This document shows positions 34,001 through 42,434 of a DNA stretch of 64,000 bases, in pieces. Below the pieces are notes generated by a model, which was not told the DNA's origin, searched no databases, and saw only the letters and a list, made by a program, of their open reading frames with translations. Positions within the stretch are counted from its first letter, which is position 1; each line of letters starts with the position of its first letter. The position numbers and the translations under genes are program-made. Origin of the DNA: Solirubrobacteraceae bacterium (GTDB lineage: Bacteria > Actinomycetota > Thermoleophilia > Solirubrobacterales > Solirubrobacteraceae); contig JANWIP010000005.1 of the NCBI GenBank assembly GCA_025449845.1, positions 203,159 to 267,158 of the forward strand, written 5' to 3'.

Positions 34001-34044
34001 CCATCGCATCGATCCAGCACCAAGTCCGCATTACGCAAACCCCA

Positions 34045-34503
34045 ATGCCAGCCACCGACACCGCCACCATCGAGAGCTCCCGCTTTGGCACCCTCCAGGT
34101 GGTCGCCGAGGAGATAATTGAGTTCCCGTTTGGCCTCATTGGCCTGGAGGGTTCGCGCTACACGCTGCTCGACCGCAATCCGGGCAGCGGCATCCTCTGG
34201 CTGCACTCCCTGGACAGCCCCGAGCTGGCGCTGCCCGTGCTTGACCCCCACCCCTTCTTCCCGGCCTTCGAGCTCGCGCTCAGCGAGGAGGATCAGGAGC
34301 GCATCGGCGCTCCCGACCCCGCCGCGGCGCAGCTGTATGTGACCATGCGGGCCGCCCCCGATCCCGCCGATGTGGTCGTCAATCTGCGCGCTCCGCTCAT
34401 CGTCTATGAGGGGCGCGGCTACCAGGTGCTCAACGCGGCGCCGGGAGCCGATCTGCAGGCCCCCCTGTTCCCGGGGCGGTCGCGCGCGGTTGATGCTGCA
34501 TAA
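34045..34503 (+). CDS. fliW: Flagellar assembly factor FliW
   Basis: FliW binds either flagellin or CsrA and so ties flagellin translation to export. The 152-residue protein shows the family marks SRFGTLQVVAEEIIEFPFGL, IGLEGSRYTLLD, LHSLDSPELALPVLDP and VVNLRAPLIV. csrA follows within 10 bases, the same pairing as in Bacillus. The flagellin gene that this pair should control lies outside the window. Confidence 0.93.
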   Translation: MPATDTATIESSRFGTLQVVAEEIIEFPFGLIGLEGSRYTLLDRNPGSGILWLHSLDSPELALPVLDPHPFFPAFELALSEEDQERIGAPDPAAAQLYVTMRAAPDPADVVVNLRAPLIVYEGRGYQVLNAAPGADLQAPLFPGRSRAVDAA

Positions 34504-34512
34504 TCAAGCGCC

Positions 34513-34731
34513 ATGCTGATCCTCACCCGGCGTGCAGGAGAGCGCGTGGTGATCGGGGATGACATCCTCGTCACCGTCATGGAGGTCTCGGGCCAGACCG
34601 TGCGGCTAGGTATCACCGCGCCTGAGCGCCTGCCCATCTACCGCGAGGAGATCTGGCTCGCCGTGCAGGCGGAGAACCGCGCCGCGGCGGAAGCATCCGT
34701 GGACTCGCTGCCGGCTCAGCGACCTTCGTAG
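34513..34731 (+). CDS. csrA: Carbon storage/translation regulator CsrA
   Basis: CsrA is an RNA-binding dimer that blocks translation of target mRNAs, classically flagellin, by covering GGA motifs. The 72-residue protein has the RNA-contacting start MLILTRRAGERVVIGDDILV and the C-terminal part VRLGITAPERLPIYREEIW (LGI.AP....I.R.E). The last 16 bases overlap tail-to-tail with the enoyl-CoA hydratase-like gene on the other strand, so no terminator lies between them. Confidence 0.95.
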   Translation: MLILTRRAGERVVIGDDILVTVMEVSGQTVRLGITAPERLPIYREEIWLAVQAENRAAAEASVDSLPAQRPS

Positions 34732-35492
34732 GTGGCGTGACCCGGGCCCTGCTCCAGGAAGGAGCGCACGGCGCCCTTGAGATCCTCGGTGGCGAAGAGG
34801 TCGCCCGCGAGTTCCGGCACTCTGGCGTCGGCCGCGCGCGCACCGCCGTCCTCGCGTATGGCCCGCACGATCGCCTTGGTCGCCGCGTGGGCGCGCGTAG
34901 GTCCCTCGGCCAGCTTTCGTGCGAAGGCTCTGGCGGCTTCATCGAAGCCCTCGTCGGGAAGCACCCGGTTGACTACGTTCCAGCGCTCAAGCGTTGCGGC
35001 GTCATACAGCTCGCCGGTCATCACGAACTCGCGCGCCCGCGCGGGACCCGCCCGCTCGGCCAGGCGCTGGGTGCCGCCCATCGCGGGAGTCAGACCCACG
35101 ACGGTCTCCACCAGGCCAAAACGCGCCGAGGAGGCGGCCAGTAGGAGGTCACAGCCCAGCGAGAACTCAAAGGCTGCCGTCAGGCACAGGCCGTGAGCGG
35201 CGAACACAGTGGGCAGCGGCAGCTCCTCGACCCGGTGCACCAACCTCAGCAGGCGCTCCCACAGCTCCGCTCCGCGCTCGCGCGTGAGTCCGTCGAACTC
35301 GTGCACATCCACGCCGCCGCTCACCACGCGACCTTCGGCGCGCACCAGCAGGCCCCGCGGAGGTTCCGCGGTCAGCGTGTCCACGTGCGCGATCAGCTCC
35401 CCGATGAGCTCGTGCTCGAAGAGGTTCAGCGGCGGGCTGTCCAGCGTCAGCACCGCCAGCGGACCTTCATGCTCCAGGCGTACCTTGCTCAT
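34716..35492 (-). CDS. Enoyl-CoA hydratase/isomerase family protein
   Basis: Crotonase-fold enzyme, probably acting on an acyl-CoA; substrate unknown. The start ATG at 35492 has GGAGG 7 bases upstream, giving 258 residues. The crotonase pattern is seen in ALTLDSPPLNLFEHELIGEL-like N-terminus, the oxyanion segment AHGLCLTAAFEFSLGCDLLL and the FGLVETVVGLTPAMGGTQRL loop. The usual catalytic Glu positions of enoyl-CoA hydratase (near GG.E and E..LG) appear only in part (LVETVVGLTP), so isomerase or hydrolase activity is also possible. It ends within csrA. Confidence 0.85.
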   Translation of the reverse strand: MSKVRLEHEGPLAVLTLDSPPLNLFEHELIGELIAHVDTLTAEPPRGLLVRAEGRVVSGGVDVHEFDGLTRERGAELWERLLRLVHRVEELPLPTVFAAHGLCLTAAFEFSLGCDLLLAASSARFGLVETVVGLTPAMGGTQRLAERAGPARAREFVMTGELYDAATLERWNVVNRVLPDEGFDEAARAFARKLAEGPTRAHAATKAIVRAIREDGGARAADARVPELAGDLFATEDLKGAVRSFLEQGPGHATYEGR

Positions 35493-35666
35493 GCACAAGC
35501 CTCCGAGGTGGGGTGGGGAGATCGTCGCATCTCTGTGCCCAAGCCTACCGGCGGGTCGGCAGGGAAGATTGAAGTGGTTGTCGGAGTCATTGCTGAGCAG
35601 CGCTCTATGCCCGCCCAGAGTATGCTCGGGCGAGGTTCACACCATGCGACAAGTTGGAGGTTGGCG

Positions 35667-36161
35667 ATGAACAGATTCCTTGGTATCCGCGGCACGGCAG
35701 TTACGGCCCTCCTGGCGGCCGGAGTGCTGGTTGCGGGCTGCGGCAGTTCCAGCAGCTCAAGCACCACCACCAGCTCCACCGAATCGAGTGCAGCCACGCC
35801 GGCCACCACCTCAACCGCGGCCAGCTCTTCGACGGCTGCTGGGGGGGCGGGCACCTCATCGCCCAGTGGGGCTGTGCAGGTCGTCAAGCTGGCGGCTGAC
35901 CCCAGCGGTGGCCTCAGCTACGACACCACCACGCTCACTGCCCACCCGGGCAAGGTGACGATCGAGTTCACCAATATGGCGTCCATCGAACACAATGTCA
36001 CTGTGGCCTCCAGCGCCGGCTCCACAGTTGGGGCCACGCCTACCTTCAGCGGAGGCGCCAAGCCGCTCACCCTGGAACTGAAGGCCGGCACCTATACGTT
36101 CTTCTGCTCCGTTCCCGGCCATCGCCAGGCCGGCATGCAGGGCACGCTTACCGTGCGGTAG
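35667..36161 (+). CDS. Cupredoxin-like copper lipoprotein
   Basis: Predicted surface lipoprotein with a plastocyanin-type copper domain, likely an electron carrier. The 164-residue protein has a signal peptide ending in the lipobox VAGC (Cys 25), a Ser/Thr-rich stalk (26-70) and a cupredoxin domain with the four copper ligands: His in SIEHNVTVAS, then Cys, His and Met in TYTFFCSVPGHRQAGMQG. GGAGG precedes the ATG at 7 bases. It could serve the respiratory genes nearby (SCO1-like gene at 41697, oxidase outside). Confidence 0.9.
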   Translation: MNRFLGIRGTAVTALLAAGVLVAGCGSSSSSSTTTSSTESSAATPATTSTAASSSTAAGGAGTSSPSGAVQVVKLAADPSGGLSYDTTTLTAHPGKVTIEFTNMASIEHNVTVASSAGSTVGATPTFSGGAKPLTLELKAGTYTFFCSVPGHRQAGMQGTLTVR

Positions 36162-36221
36162 TTAGTCGGGGCTCGGCATGTGTGGCAGGCGTAGGCGCCT
36201 CGGCGCCGCGCCAGCGCCGCA

Positions 36222-36246
36222 GATAGGCCCGCATTTGCGGGCTATC
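36222..36246 (-). terminator. Hairpin after tRNA-Gly
   Basis: Inverted repeat GATAGGCCCGCA / TGCGGGCTATC with one bulged base, 6 bases beyond the 3' end of tRNA-Gly and 60 bases beyond the cupredoxin stop. It may terminate transcription from both sides; no T run is evident. Confidence 0.45.
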
Positions 36247-36251
36247 GTGAG

Positions 36252-36325
36252 AGCGGATGAAGGGACTCGAACCCTCGACCTTCTGCATGGCAAGCAGACG
36301 CTCTAGCCAACTGAGCTACATCCGC
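36252..36325 (-). tRNA. tRNA-Gly(GCC)
   Basis: On the minus strand the sequence folds as a complete cloverleaf: acceptor GCGGATG/CATCCGC, D-arm GCTC/GAGC, anticodon arm TCTGC-TTGCCAT-GCAGA with anticodon GCC, T-arm GAGGG-TTCGAGT-CCCTT. The discriminator base is T, as expected for bacterial tRNA-Gly. CCA is not encoded. Confidence 0.97.
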
Positions 36326-36366
36326 GCGGGGGCGTAACTATAGACGGAACCTCCAGGCGGAACCAC

Positions 36367-36732
36367 TCACAGCCATCCGCCGATCGCGCGACCCAGCGCC
36401 ACTGCCGCGACCCCCAGCACGATGCTCACCATGACGTTTGCCACGGCCATCGACTTCTGGCCATCGGCGCTGAGGCGATGGGTCTCGAGCATCCAGGTGG
36501 AGAAGGTCGTGTAGGAGCCGATCGTGGCTGCTCCCACCAGCACCAACGCATTGCCCGACAGAGCCACGCCGGCGACCAGCCCCAGCAGCAACGCTCCGCT
36601 GAGGTTGACGACCAGTGTGCCCACGGGGAAGGGGGAGGAGATGTGGGCCGAGATCCATCCACCCACCAGGAAACGGCTCACAGCGGCCACGCTTCCCAAG
36701 GCCGCCACGGCGACCCACGTGACCGCTGTCAT
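36367..36732 (-). CDS. crcB: Fluoride ion channel FluC/CrcB (second of a pair)
   Basis: Small four-helix membrane protein exporting fluoride. The ATG at 36732 gives 121 residues; hydrophobic segments lie at about 4-22, 30-55, 62-80 and 95-118. Family marks: GTLVVNLSGALLLGLVAGV (Asn in TM2), then ATIGSYTTFSTWMLET with the pore-lining TTFST. It overlaps the upstream paralogue by 4 bases; such pairs can form heterodimeric channels in Gram-positives. No fluoride riboswitch is visible upstream. Confidence 0.92.
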   Translation of the reverse strand: MTAVTWVAVAALGSVAAVSRFLVGGWISAHISSPFPVGTLVVNLSGALLLGLVAGVALSGNALVLVGAATIGSYTTFSTWMLETHRLSADGQKSMAVANVMVSIVLGVAAVALGRAIGGWL

Positions 36733-37196
36733 GCCACCACCGACGCAGGTCGCACCATAGCCGTCGCGATCGACACCAGCAGGTAGCCACACACCACGCT
36801 GCTCGCTACATATGCGAGGGCCATCCCGTTGTGATGACGATCGATCATGCGCAGCACCTCCAGCTGCATCGTGGAGAAGGTGGTGAAGGTGCCGCATAGG
36901 CCGGTGGCCAGCAGCGGGTGATGCAGTGTTGAAAGCGGGCGGTGTCGCTGCAGGTAGGTGACCAGGAAGCCCAGTGCGAAGGTGCCCGCGAGATTGATCG
37001 CAAAAGTCACCCAGGGCCAGCTGCCGGGCGTGGGGGGAAACGCCTGGCTCAGTGCGACGCGACTGAGCGCACCCACCGCGCCGCCGAGCGCGATCGCGCC
37101 CAGCTCCAGGCGGTCAATGCGCGGATGACGGTCAACAACGGGCAGATGACGGTCAACGGGCGGATAGCGGTCAACAGGCGGATAACCATCCTTCAT
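36729..37196 (-). CDS. crcB: Fluoride ion channel FluC/CrcB (first of a pair)
   Basis: Paralogue of the next gene, 155 residues. The core has AIALGGAVGALSRVALSQAF, WVTFAINLAGTFALGFLVTY and GLCGTFTTFSTMQLEVLRMI, all FluC signatures. Ahead of the first membrane helix lies an unusual extension of about 28 residues built from PPVDR-type repeats (YPPVDRYPPVDRHLPVVDRH), encoded by tandem DNA repeats. It is 37 bases downstream of dprA and on the same strand. Confidence 0.92.
   Translation of the reverse strand: MKDGYPPVDRYPPVDRHLPVVDRHPRIDRLELGAIALGGAVGALSRVALSQAFPPTPGSWPWVTFAINLAGTFALGFLVTYLQRHRPLSTLHHPLLATGLCGTFTTFSTMQLEVLRMIDRHHNGMALAYVASSVVCGYLLVSIATAMVRPASVVA
37122..37188. repeat. Imperfect tandem repeat at the 5' end of crcB
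   Basis: Units of about 18-21 bases based on GGATGACGGTCAAC(GGGC) are repeated about four times with slight change (GATGACGGTCAAC, GATGACGGTCAACGGGCG, GATAGCGGTCAACAGGCG, GATAACC). They encode the PPVDR-like N-terminal extension of the first CrcB. Confidence 0.8.
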
Positions 37197-37233
37197 GACC
37201 GCGCCACCCTATCCGCCGCATGGGACCTTTGGG

Positions 37234-38112
37234 TCAACCTCGCGGCAGGTACCTGCCACCGTCTCCCCGCACCAGCGCGCCAGTCAGCTCCAGCTCGGCC
37301 AAGGCCACGATCGTCTCCTCGGCATCGTTGCCGGCGGCGGCGAGTTTGGCGAGCGTGTCGTGTCCGCTGCCAACCTGCGCCAGGACCTCTCGCAGCGATG
37401 GTGTCAGGGGGATCTTCTTTGCGGGGGCTTGCTTGACGCCTACGCCGTAGAGGGCATCGAGCGCGTCCTGGGGACCTCGGATCAGGCGCGCGCCGGCAGC
37501 CAGGAGGGCATGGGGACCTTGGGACACTGGTGAGCTGACGCGCCCGGGGACCGCCGCGACGGCTCTGCCCAGGACTTCGGCCAAGCGGGCTGGGGCGAGC
37601 GCCGTAGGGTGCTCCTCGGCCTCCACGACGATCACCATCTGCGCCATCCCCACGACGATCCTGGTGCGGGCGAGGTGAGACCAGCGCCGTATGCCGCGGC
37701 CCCACGGCTGCTCGGACACGACGCAGCCGACGTCTCCGATGCGCTTGTGCAGGGCTCTGCGCGACGCCGGGGAGCAGACATCGGCGCCGCCGGGCATGAC
37801 GGTGACGGTCGGGCCGTCCACCTCCAGGGCGCCCAGGTGCGCGGCGGCCGCGATGCCATCGGCCAGGGCGCCGAGGACGGTCACGCCACTGGCGGCCAGG
37901 CCCCGCGCCAGTCCGCGGGTCGTCTCCATCCCATAATCGGTCGCCTTGCGCGAGCCCACGATTGCGACCGCCGGCTGACTCAGCAGGCGCTCCAGGCGCT
38001 CGGGGCCGCCCACTACATAGAGCACACGCGGTGCGCCTCGCATCTGCGCCAGAGCGGCCGGGAAGCACGGGTCGTGGCGACAGAGCTCCCCACGTGAGGG
38101 CTCGGCGCTCAT
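37234..38112 (-). CDS. dprA: DNA processing protein DprA/Smf
   Basis: DprA binds single-stranded DNA and loads RecA during transformation; it is also widespread in non-competent bacteria. The 292-residue protein has the Rossmann-like core: VAIVGSRKATDYGMETTRGL, then GVTVLGALADGIAAAAHLGA, where the family G(G)AxGID is changed to GALADGI, and VTVMPGGADVCSP. A C-terminal winged-helix part (about 225-292) is present. It overlaps comM by 4 bases, a common pairing. Confidence 0.92.
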   Translation of the reverse strand: MSAEPSRGELCRHDPCFPAALAQMRGAPRVLYVVGGPERLERLLSQPAVAIVGSRKATDYGMETTRGLARGLAASGVTVLGALADGIAAAAHLGALEVDGPTVTVMPGGADVCSPASRRALHKRIGDVGCVVSEQPWGRGIRRWSHLARTRIVVGMAQMVIVVEAEEHPTALAPARLAEVLGRAVAAVPGRVSSPVSQGPHALLAAGARLIRGPQDALDALYGVGVKQAPAKKIPLTPSLREVLAQVGSGHDTLAKLAAAGNDAEETIVALAELELTGALVRGDGGRYLPRG

Positions 38113-39650
38113 GCCACGCGCCTGCTCTGCAGCGTTACCTCCGCGCGCCAGCCCAATGCCTCCGCGAGGTGCCGCTTGCTGGTGTGTCTGCTGCCTTCGA
38201 GGTCAGCCACCGTGCGGGCCACGCGCAGCAGGCGATGCTGCCCGCGGGCGCTCAGCTCGCCGCACTCCTGCACCTTGCGCAACATCTGCACGCCACTCGC
38301 ATCCAACGCCATGTGACGGCGCAGCATGTGCACATCCATCTGGGCATTGGCCGTCACTCCGTCGTCTTTCAGTCTCGCCGCCTGGCGCTCGCGCGCACCA
38401 ATCACCTGCTCGCGGGCGTTCTGAGAGCTCGTCACGGGCGCAGCGCGCAGCTCGCTCGCGCTGGGACGCTCGACGGTGGCAAGCAGATCGATGCGATCTA
38501 GCAGCGGGCCGCTCAGCTTGCGGCGATGACGAGCCAGGTCGGCTTCGGTGCAACGGCAGCGTTCGCCTTCTCCCAGATAGCCGCAGGGGCAGGGGTTGGT
38601 TGCGGCAACCAGCATCAGCCTTGCCGGGTAGACCGCCGAGTGCTGGGCCCTCACGATCGCCACCCGGCCGTCCTCCAGCGGCTGGCGCAGGGCCTCCAGG
38701 ACGCTGCGCGAGAACTCCGAGAGCTCGTCCAGGAACAGCACGCCGTTGTGGGCCAGCACCACCTCGCCCACCCAGCCGCGTCCGGCGCCGCCAATCAAGC
38801 CGGCGGTGGTGACCGAGTGGTGGGGGGAGCGAAACGGACGGCGCCGCACCAGCTCTTCGCTGTCCAGGCTGCCGGTGATGCTGTGGATTCTTGTCACCTC
38901 GATCGCCTCGCTGCTGCTAAGCGGCGGCAGAATCGAGGGCAGCCTTTGCGCCAGCATCGTCTTACCTGTTCCCGGCGGCCCGCTCAGCAGCATGTTGTGT
39001 GCGCCCGCTGCCGCCACCAGCAGTGCTCGCACCGCCTGGCGCTGTCCGCGCACGTCACCCAGATCCTGCTCCCACTCCTCGCCCATCTCGCCGCGCCCTA
39101 TGCGCGGTGGCACCGACGCCGGGGTAACCGCATCGCCGGGGCCGCCATTGAGGACTCGCACAACGCTTTGCAGGCAGCGCGCGGCCACCACTCCTAAATC
39201 CTCCACCAAGCCCGCCTCGCGCGCTCGCTGGGGGGCCAGCACCAGGGCGTGAAGCCCGGCCTCGCGCGTTGCCTGAGCAATCGCCAGCGAGCCGTGGCAC
39301 GGTCTGACTTCGCCGTCCAGCGACAGCTCGCCGAACAGCGCATGATTCGCTAGTCGCTCATTGGAGATCTGGCCGCTAGCCGCCAATACCGCGCAGGCCA
39401 GTGCCAGGTCAAAACCGGGGCCCGCCTTGGGCACGTCGCCGGGAGCCAGGTTCGCGGTGATTCGTCGCGCCGGAAATTCGTAGCCCGAGTTGAGGATCGC
39501 CGCCTGCACACGGTCGCGCGCCTCGCGCACCGCCGCATTGGCCAAACCCACGATCGCGAAGTTGGGCAGCCCGCCGCGGATATCGACCTCAACGGTCACC
39601 TGCCGCGTCTGGAGCCCTTCGATCGTGAACGTCTGCGCGCGAGCCAGCAT
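38109..39650 (-). CDS. comM: Mg-chelatase-like AAA protein ComM/YifB
   Basis: ComM is a helicase-like AAA+ protein that helps integrate transforming DNA. The 513-residue protein has the N-terminal domain (VEVDIRGGLPNFAIVGLANA AVREARDRV), Walker A MLLSGPPGTGKTMLAQRLPS, Walker B GVLFLDELSEFSRSVLEALR, a zinc-finger-like part CPCGYLGEGERCRC, and the C-terminal lid (ARTVADLEGSRHTSKRHLAE). Length and order match the family. Start ATG at 39650. Confidence 0.94.
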   Translation of the reverse strand: MLARAQTFTIEGLQTRQVTVEVDIRGGLPNFAIVGLANAAVREARDRVQAAILNSGYEFPARRITANLAPGDVPKAGPGFDLALACAVLAASGQISNERLANHALFGELSLDGEVRPCHGSLAIAQATREAGLHALVLAPQRAREAGLVEDLGVVAARCLQSVVRVLNGGPGDAVTPASVPPRIGRGEMGEEWEQDLGDVRGQRQAVRALLVAAAGAHNMLLSGPPGTGKTMLAQRLPSILPPLSSSEAIEVTRIHSITGSLDSEELVRRRPFRSPHHSVTTAGLIGGAGRGWVGEVVLAHNGVLFLDELSEFSRSVLEALRQPLEDGRVAIVRAQHSAVYPARLMLVAATNPCPCGYLGEGERCRCTEADLARHRRKLSGPLLDRIDLLATVERPSASELRAAPVTSSQNAREQVIGARERQAARLKDDGVTANAQMDVHMLRRHMALDASGVQMLRKVQECGELSARGQHRLLRVARTVADLEGSRHTSKRHLAEALGWRAEVTLQSRRVA

Positions 39651-39716
39651 GTCTTTTCCGTCTCCTCGGTCAGTTGCGGGAGACGGTCAGGCTAAGCCGC
39701 GCTGGCGATGGGACTC

Positions 39717-39733
39717 TCGGGCGGACCGCCCGA
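39717..39733 (-). terminator. Hairpin after the NlpC/P60 gene
   Basis: Perfect 8-bp inverted repeat TCGGGCGG-A-CCGCCCGA, 8 bases beyond the NlpC/P60 gene stop on the minus strand. The apex would open to a small loop. It may end the riboswitch-controlled transcript before comM; no T run follows. Confidence 0.4.
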
Positions 39734-39740
39734 AAGGCTT

Positions 39741-41420
39741 CTACAAGCCGGCCGGGTGACGCGCGACGTAGCCGCCCGTCGAGGTCATCGAGCTCGACCA
39801 GCGCGTTCCCGTCTCGGCCTGCGCCACGGTGTCAAAGCGCCGCCCGTCGATCACCATGAAGGCATGTTCGGCATTGGCGTAGATCGTGATGTGGCTGCCA
39901 GGGCCTGCTTCGCCGTAGGACTCAAGCGCGCTCGAGTCCTCAGGAGAGCTCAGCAGCCCGCCGCCGTGCAGTGCGTAGGACACCGATCCTGAGCAGTCAT
40001 AGCCAGTCGACTGGAAAGAGCCGTGCCCGCCGCCATACACATACGGCCGCGTGGCGATTTCATCGGCCGCTGCGATCACACGCGACACGACGCCTTCACC
40101 GCCGCTGCTGCTCGAACTCGAGGAGTCCCCGCCGCCGCTTGAGCCGCCGCTGCTGTGAGCGTGGGGGGGATGCAGCGTGCTCTGTCCGCTCACGCCCAAA
40201 GCGCTCCACGTGGCCGGGCCCACGACGCCATCCACCGTAAGACCGTGGCGGGCCTGCAGGCTGCGCACGGCTGCCTCGGTTTCCGGGCCGAAAGTCCCGT
40301 CGGCGGGCAGGTGCAGGGCCGCCTGCAAGCGACTGACCGGACTGCCGCTGCCAGCTTCTTCGCCGGCATGACTTTCAGTGTCGACATGATTCGCGGTGTC
40401 CGCTGGCTGCGCATGTGCCGCCGCGTGGCGATGGCGGATGTGGGGAGGTTCAGGGAGCGCCGAGGCCGGCGGTTCGAGCATTTCATGGCTGCTCACCCCG
40501 ACCGCCTTCCAGGTGGCCGGCCCGACGACGCCGTCCACGTTCAGGCCCTCGCTGGCCTGCAGATGACGGATGGCTGCCTCGGTTTCGGGTCCGAATTCCC
40601 CGTCGACGTGCAGGTGCAGACGCTGCTGCAGACGGACCACGGGATTGACCGTGCTCGGTGTCTTGCTCGGCTGTGGGGTTTCTTCGCTCGGCTGTGAGGC
40701 TGCCGCGACGGCGTCCTGCGCGGGCTGTGCGACCTGTGCAGCACTCGCGGTGGCCTCGACTGCGGTGCCCCCCTCGACCGCCGTGCCCGTGGTGCCCTTG
40801 TTGGAGCTTTCGCCAAGCTGATCCAGCACATCCGCGCTTGAGATCACCGGGGGAGCGTTCTTCGCCAGGGCGCCGCTCGTGGCCGGTCCGGCCACGCCAT
40901 CCACCATCAGGCCGCGACTGGCCTGGAACTGCTTGACGGCCGCTTCTGTCTGCGGGCCGAAGATGCCGTCGGCGGCAATCCCCAGCGCAGCCTGCAGCAG
41001 ACGCACCTGGCGTCCTTCGCTACCGCTGCTCAGAACGATCGTGTGTTCTGTGGTCGTCGGCGGCATCGGCGCGGCGGGGAGGCTTGAGCTGGATGTGGCG
41101 CTGGCGTCAGCCAGGCCTGAGGCGGGCCCTGCGGTGAGCGCAGCGAGCGCTCCCAGCGAGATGCGTTTGGCGCGCGAGCTGGCCGGCACGAAGCGCAGCT
41201 CCGCTGCCCTGCGGCGCGCTCTGGAGCGCCCCAAGGACAGCTCCCACGGTTCGTTGTTTGAAAGGTCCCGGCGCAGCCGGTTGCGTGCCTCGATCAGCGA
41301 GGACATCGAGGAGGTCATGGGCCTGCGTCCACCGGTGGCGCGCTGGCGACGCGACTGTGAGCGCTCCAAAGAAGCGTCCCACAACTCGAGCGCAGCAAGA
41401 TCTCGCGGGAATCCCGACAT
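39741..41420 (-). CDS. Peptidoglycan hydrolase: three PG-binding repeats plus NlpC/P60-type domain
   Basis: Predicted secreted cell-wall hydrolase, 559 residues. Layout: long basic N-region with two similar motifs ([14 protein letters not shown] at 12-25, [14 protein letters not shown] at 57-70), a hydrophobic signal segment (about 86-106), then three peptidoglycan-binding repeats at about 131-185, 260-315 and 365-420 (each with the pattern DG.FGP.TEAAV..LQ...GL.VDGV.GPATW), and a C-terminal NlpC/P60-like domain with catalytic Cys in [15 protein letters not shown] and a His in [13 protein letters not shown] c-di-AMP riboswitch lies in its leader. AAAGGA precedes the ATG at 10 bases. Confidence 0.9.
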   Translation of the reverse strand: MSGFPRDLAALELWDASLERSQSRRQRATGGRRPMTSSMSSLIEARNRLRRDLSNNEPWELSLGRSRARRRAAELRFVPASSRAKRISLGALAALTAGPASGLADASATSSSSLPAAPMPPTTTEHTIVLSSGSEGRQVRLLQAALGIAADGIFGPQTEAAVKQFQASRGLMVDGVAGPATSGALAKNAPPVISSADVLDQLGESSNKGTTGTAVEGGTAVEATASAAQVAQPAQDAVAAASQPSEETPQPSKTPSTVNPVVRLQQRLHLHVDGEFGPETEAAIRHLQASEGLNVDGVVGPATWKAVGVSSHEMLEPPASALPEPPHIRHRHAAAHAQPADTANHVDTESHAGEEAGSGSPVSRLQAALHLPADGTFGPETEAAVRSLQARHGLTVDGVVGPATWSALGVSGQSTLHPPHAHSSGGSSGGGDSSSSSSSGGEGVVSRVIAAADEIATRPYVYGGGHGSFQSTGYDCSGSVSYALHGGGLLSSPEDSSALESYGEAGPGSHITIYANAEHAFMVIDGRRFDTVAQAETGTRWSSSMTSTGGYVARHPAGL

Positions 41421-41444
41421 GCGTATAGCGTCCTTTCAAATGTT

Positions 41445-41580
41445 GCTGGGCGCCTACGGGGTTAGCTGTCGGGCTCGCGCACTTACGCTACGCCACAGGA
41501 GTGGCGATTCGCCCCCGCCGCCTCAGAAAGGCAGCATTTGGGTCCCCCGCTCCTTCACCCCTTGGGGAGAAGGACTCGGC
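41445..41580 (-). promoter_or_regulatory. c-di-AMP riboswitch (ydaO/yuaA type)
   Basis: In the leader of the NlpC/P60 gene, read on the minus strand, lie the ydaO hallmarks in order: CCGAGTCC, then a strong hairpin (TCCTTCTCCCC / GGGGTGAAGGA) followed by GCGGGGGACCCAA, then GGCGAATCGCC with ACTCCT, and finally the highly conserved 3' part CCCGACAGCTAACCCCGTAGGCG, split here as CCCGACAGCTAAC and CCCCGTAGGCG. The element ends about 25 bases before the ribosome binding site. This class controls wall hydrolases in many actinobacteria and turns expression off when c-di-AMP is high. Confidence 0.88.
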
Positions 41581-41696
41581 ACGAACAGGCAGGACCGTAC
41601 CAGGTCCAATTGCAATTTGCATCACATTGGAAGGAGTGCAAGGTTTCTTGCCGACGACTTGGTGGCTCCGCATGAGGCGCAGAGAGGGCTGGCGCG

Positions 41697-42434
41697 GTGA
41701 TAAGTTCGAGTTGGATGGACCCCGACTCCGCACCAACATCCTCGTCTGAGCCGCCCGCACCTGAGCCTCCTCCTGCGCCGCCGCGCCGGGGTTTTGACGC
41801 GCGTGTGTTGATAGCGCTTGTCGCGATTCTCGTGATCGCAGGTGGCGTGGCGGTGGTGACGCAGGGCAGCAGCAGCAGCAAGCAGCAGTTGCCGGGTAAC
41901 GTCAACAGCGCCAGCTCATCGAGCTTCATTGGCTCGGTCGCCACGCCGTTGAAGCCCGCGCCGTCGCTGCGGCTTCACAACTACCTGGGCAACGCCGTCA
42001 ACATCGCCAGCTACCGAGGCAAGGCGGTGCTGGTGACTTTCCTCTACACCAACTGCCCTGATGTGTGTCCTCTGATCACGGCCAATCTGCGCGTGGCCCT
42101 CAGCATGATGAGCCCGCAGCAGGCTGCCAAGACACAGGTCATCGCCGTATCGGTGGACCCCCGAGGGGATACGTCCAAGGCCGTCGCGGCCTTCCTCAAG
42201 CGTCACGAGATGACAGGCCGCATGCAGTATCTCATCGGCTCGGCCCATGAACTGGCCCATGTGTGGCAGGAATGGAACGTCGGCTCTGAACAGGACGCGC
42301 AGCAGCCTCAGCTCGTCAATCACTCGGGCTTGGTCTACGGCATCAGCGCCAGCGGCAAGCTGACCACGCTCTACGCCGCGAACTTTAAGCCCAGCGATAT
42401 TGCTCACGACGCGCCGCTGCTGAGCTCGCAGTAG
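41697..42434 (+). CDS. SCO1/SenC-family copper chaperone
   Basis: Membrane-anchored thioredoxin-fold protein that delivers copper to cytochrome c oxidase or acts as thiol reductase. The 245-residue protein has an N-terminal cytoplasmic part, one membrane helix (about 39-57), and the SCO domain with the CxxxC site in LYTNCPDVCPLITANL and the conserved His in LVNHSGLVYGISASG. The start is the GTG at 41697; an ATG at 41715 is possible. It is divergent from the NlpC/P60 gene and its promoter region would overlap the riboswitch region. Confidence 0.88.
   Translation: MISSSWMDPDSAPTSSSEPPAPEPPPAPPRRGFDARVLIALVAILVIAGGVAVVTQGSSSSKQQLPGNVNSASSSSFIGSVATPLKPAPSLRLHNYLGNAVNIASYRGKAVLVTFLYTNCPDVCPLITANLRVALSMMSPQQAAKTQVIAVSVDPRGDTSKAVAAFLKRHEMTGRMQYLIGSAHELAHVWQEWNVGSEQDAQQPQLVNHSGLVYGISASGKLTTLYAANFKPSDIAHDAPLLSSQ

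Noticed and set aside
32687..34009. 440-residue minus-strand open frame opposite flgK/flgL
   Set aside because: Composition is typical of antisense frames in GC-rich coding DNA (Gly/Arg/Leu/Ala/His-rich) and both opposite genes are certain.
37197..37300. Fluoride riboswitch upstream of the crcB pair
   Set aside because: The gap is 37 bases and neither it nor the end of dprA shows the GGNGATGG...CTGATGAT pattern.
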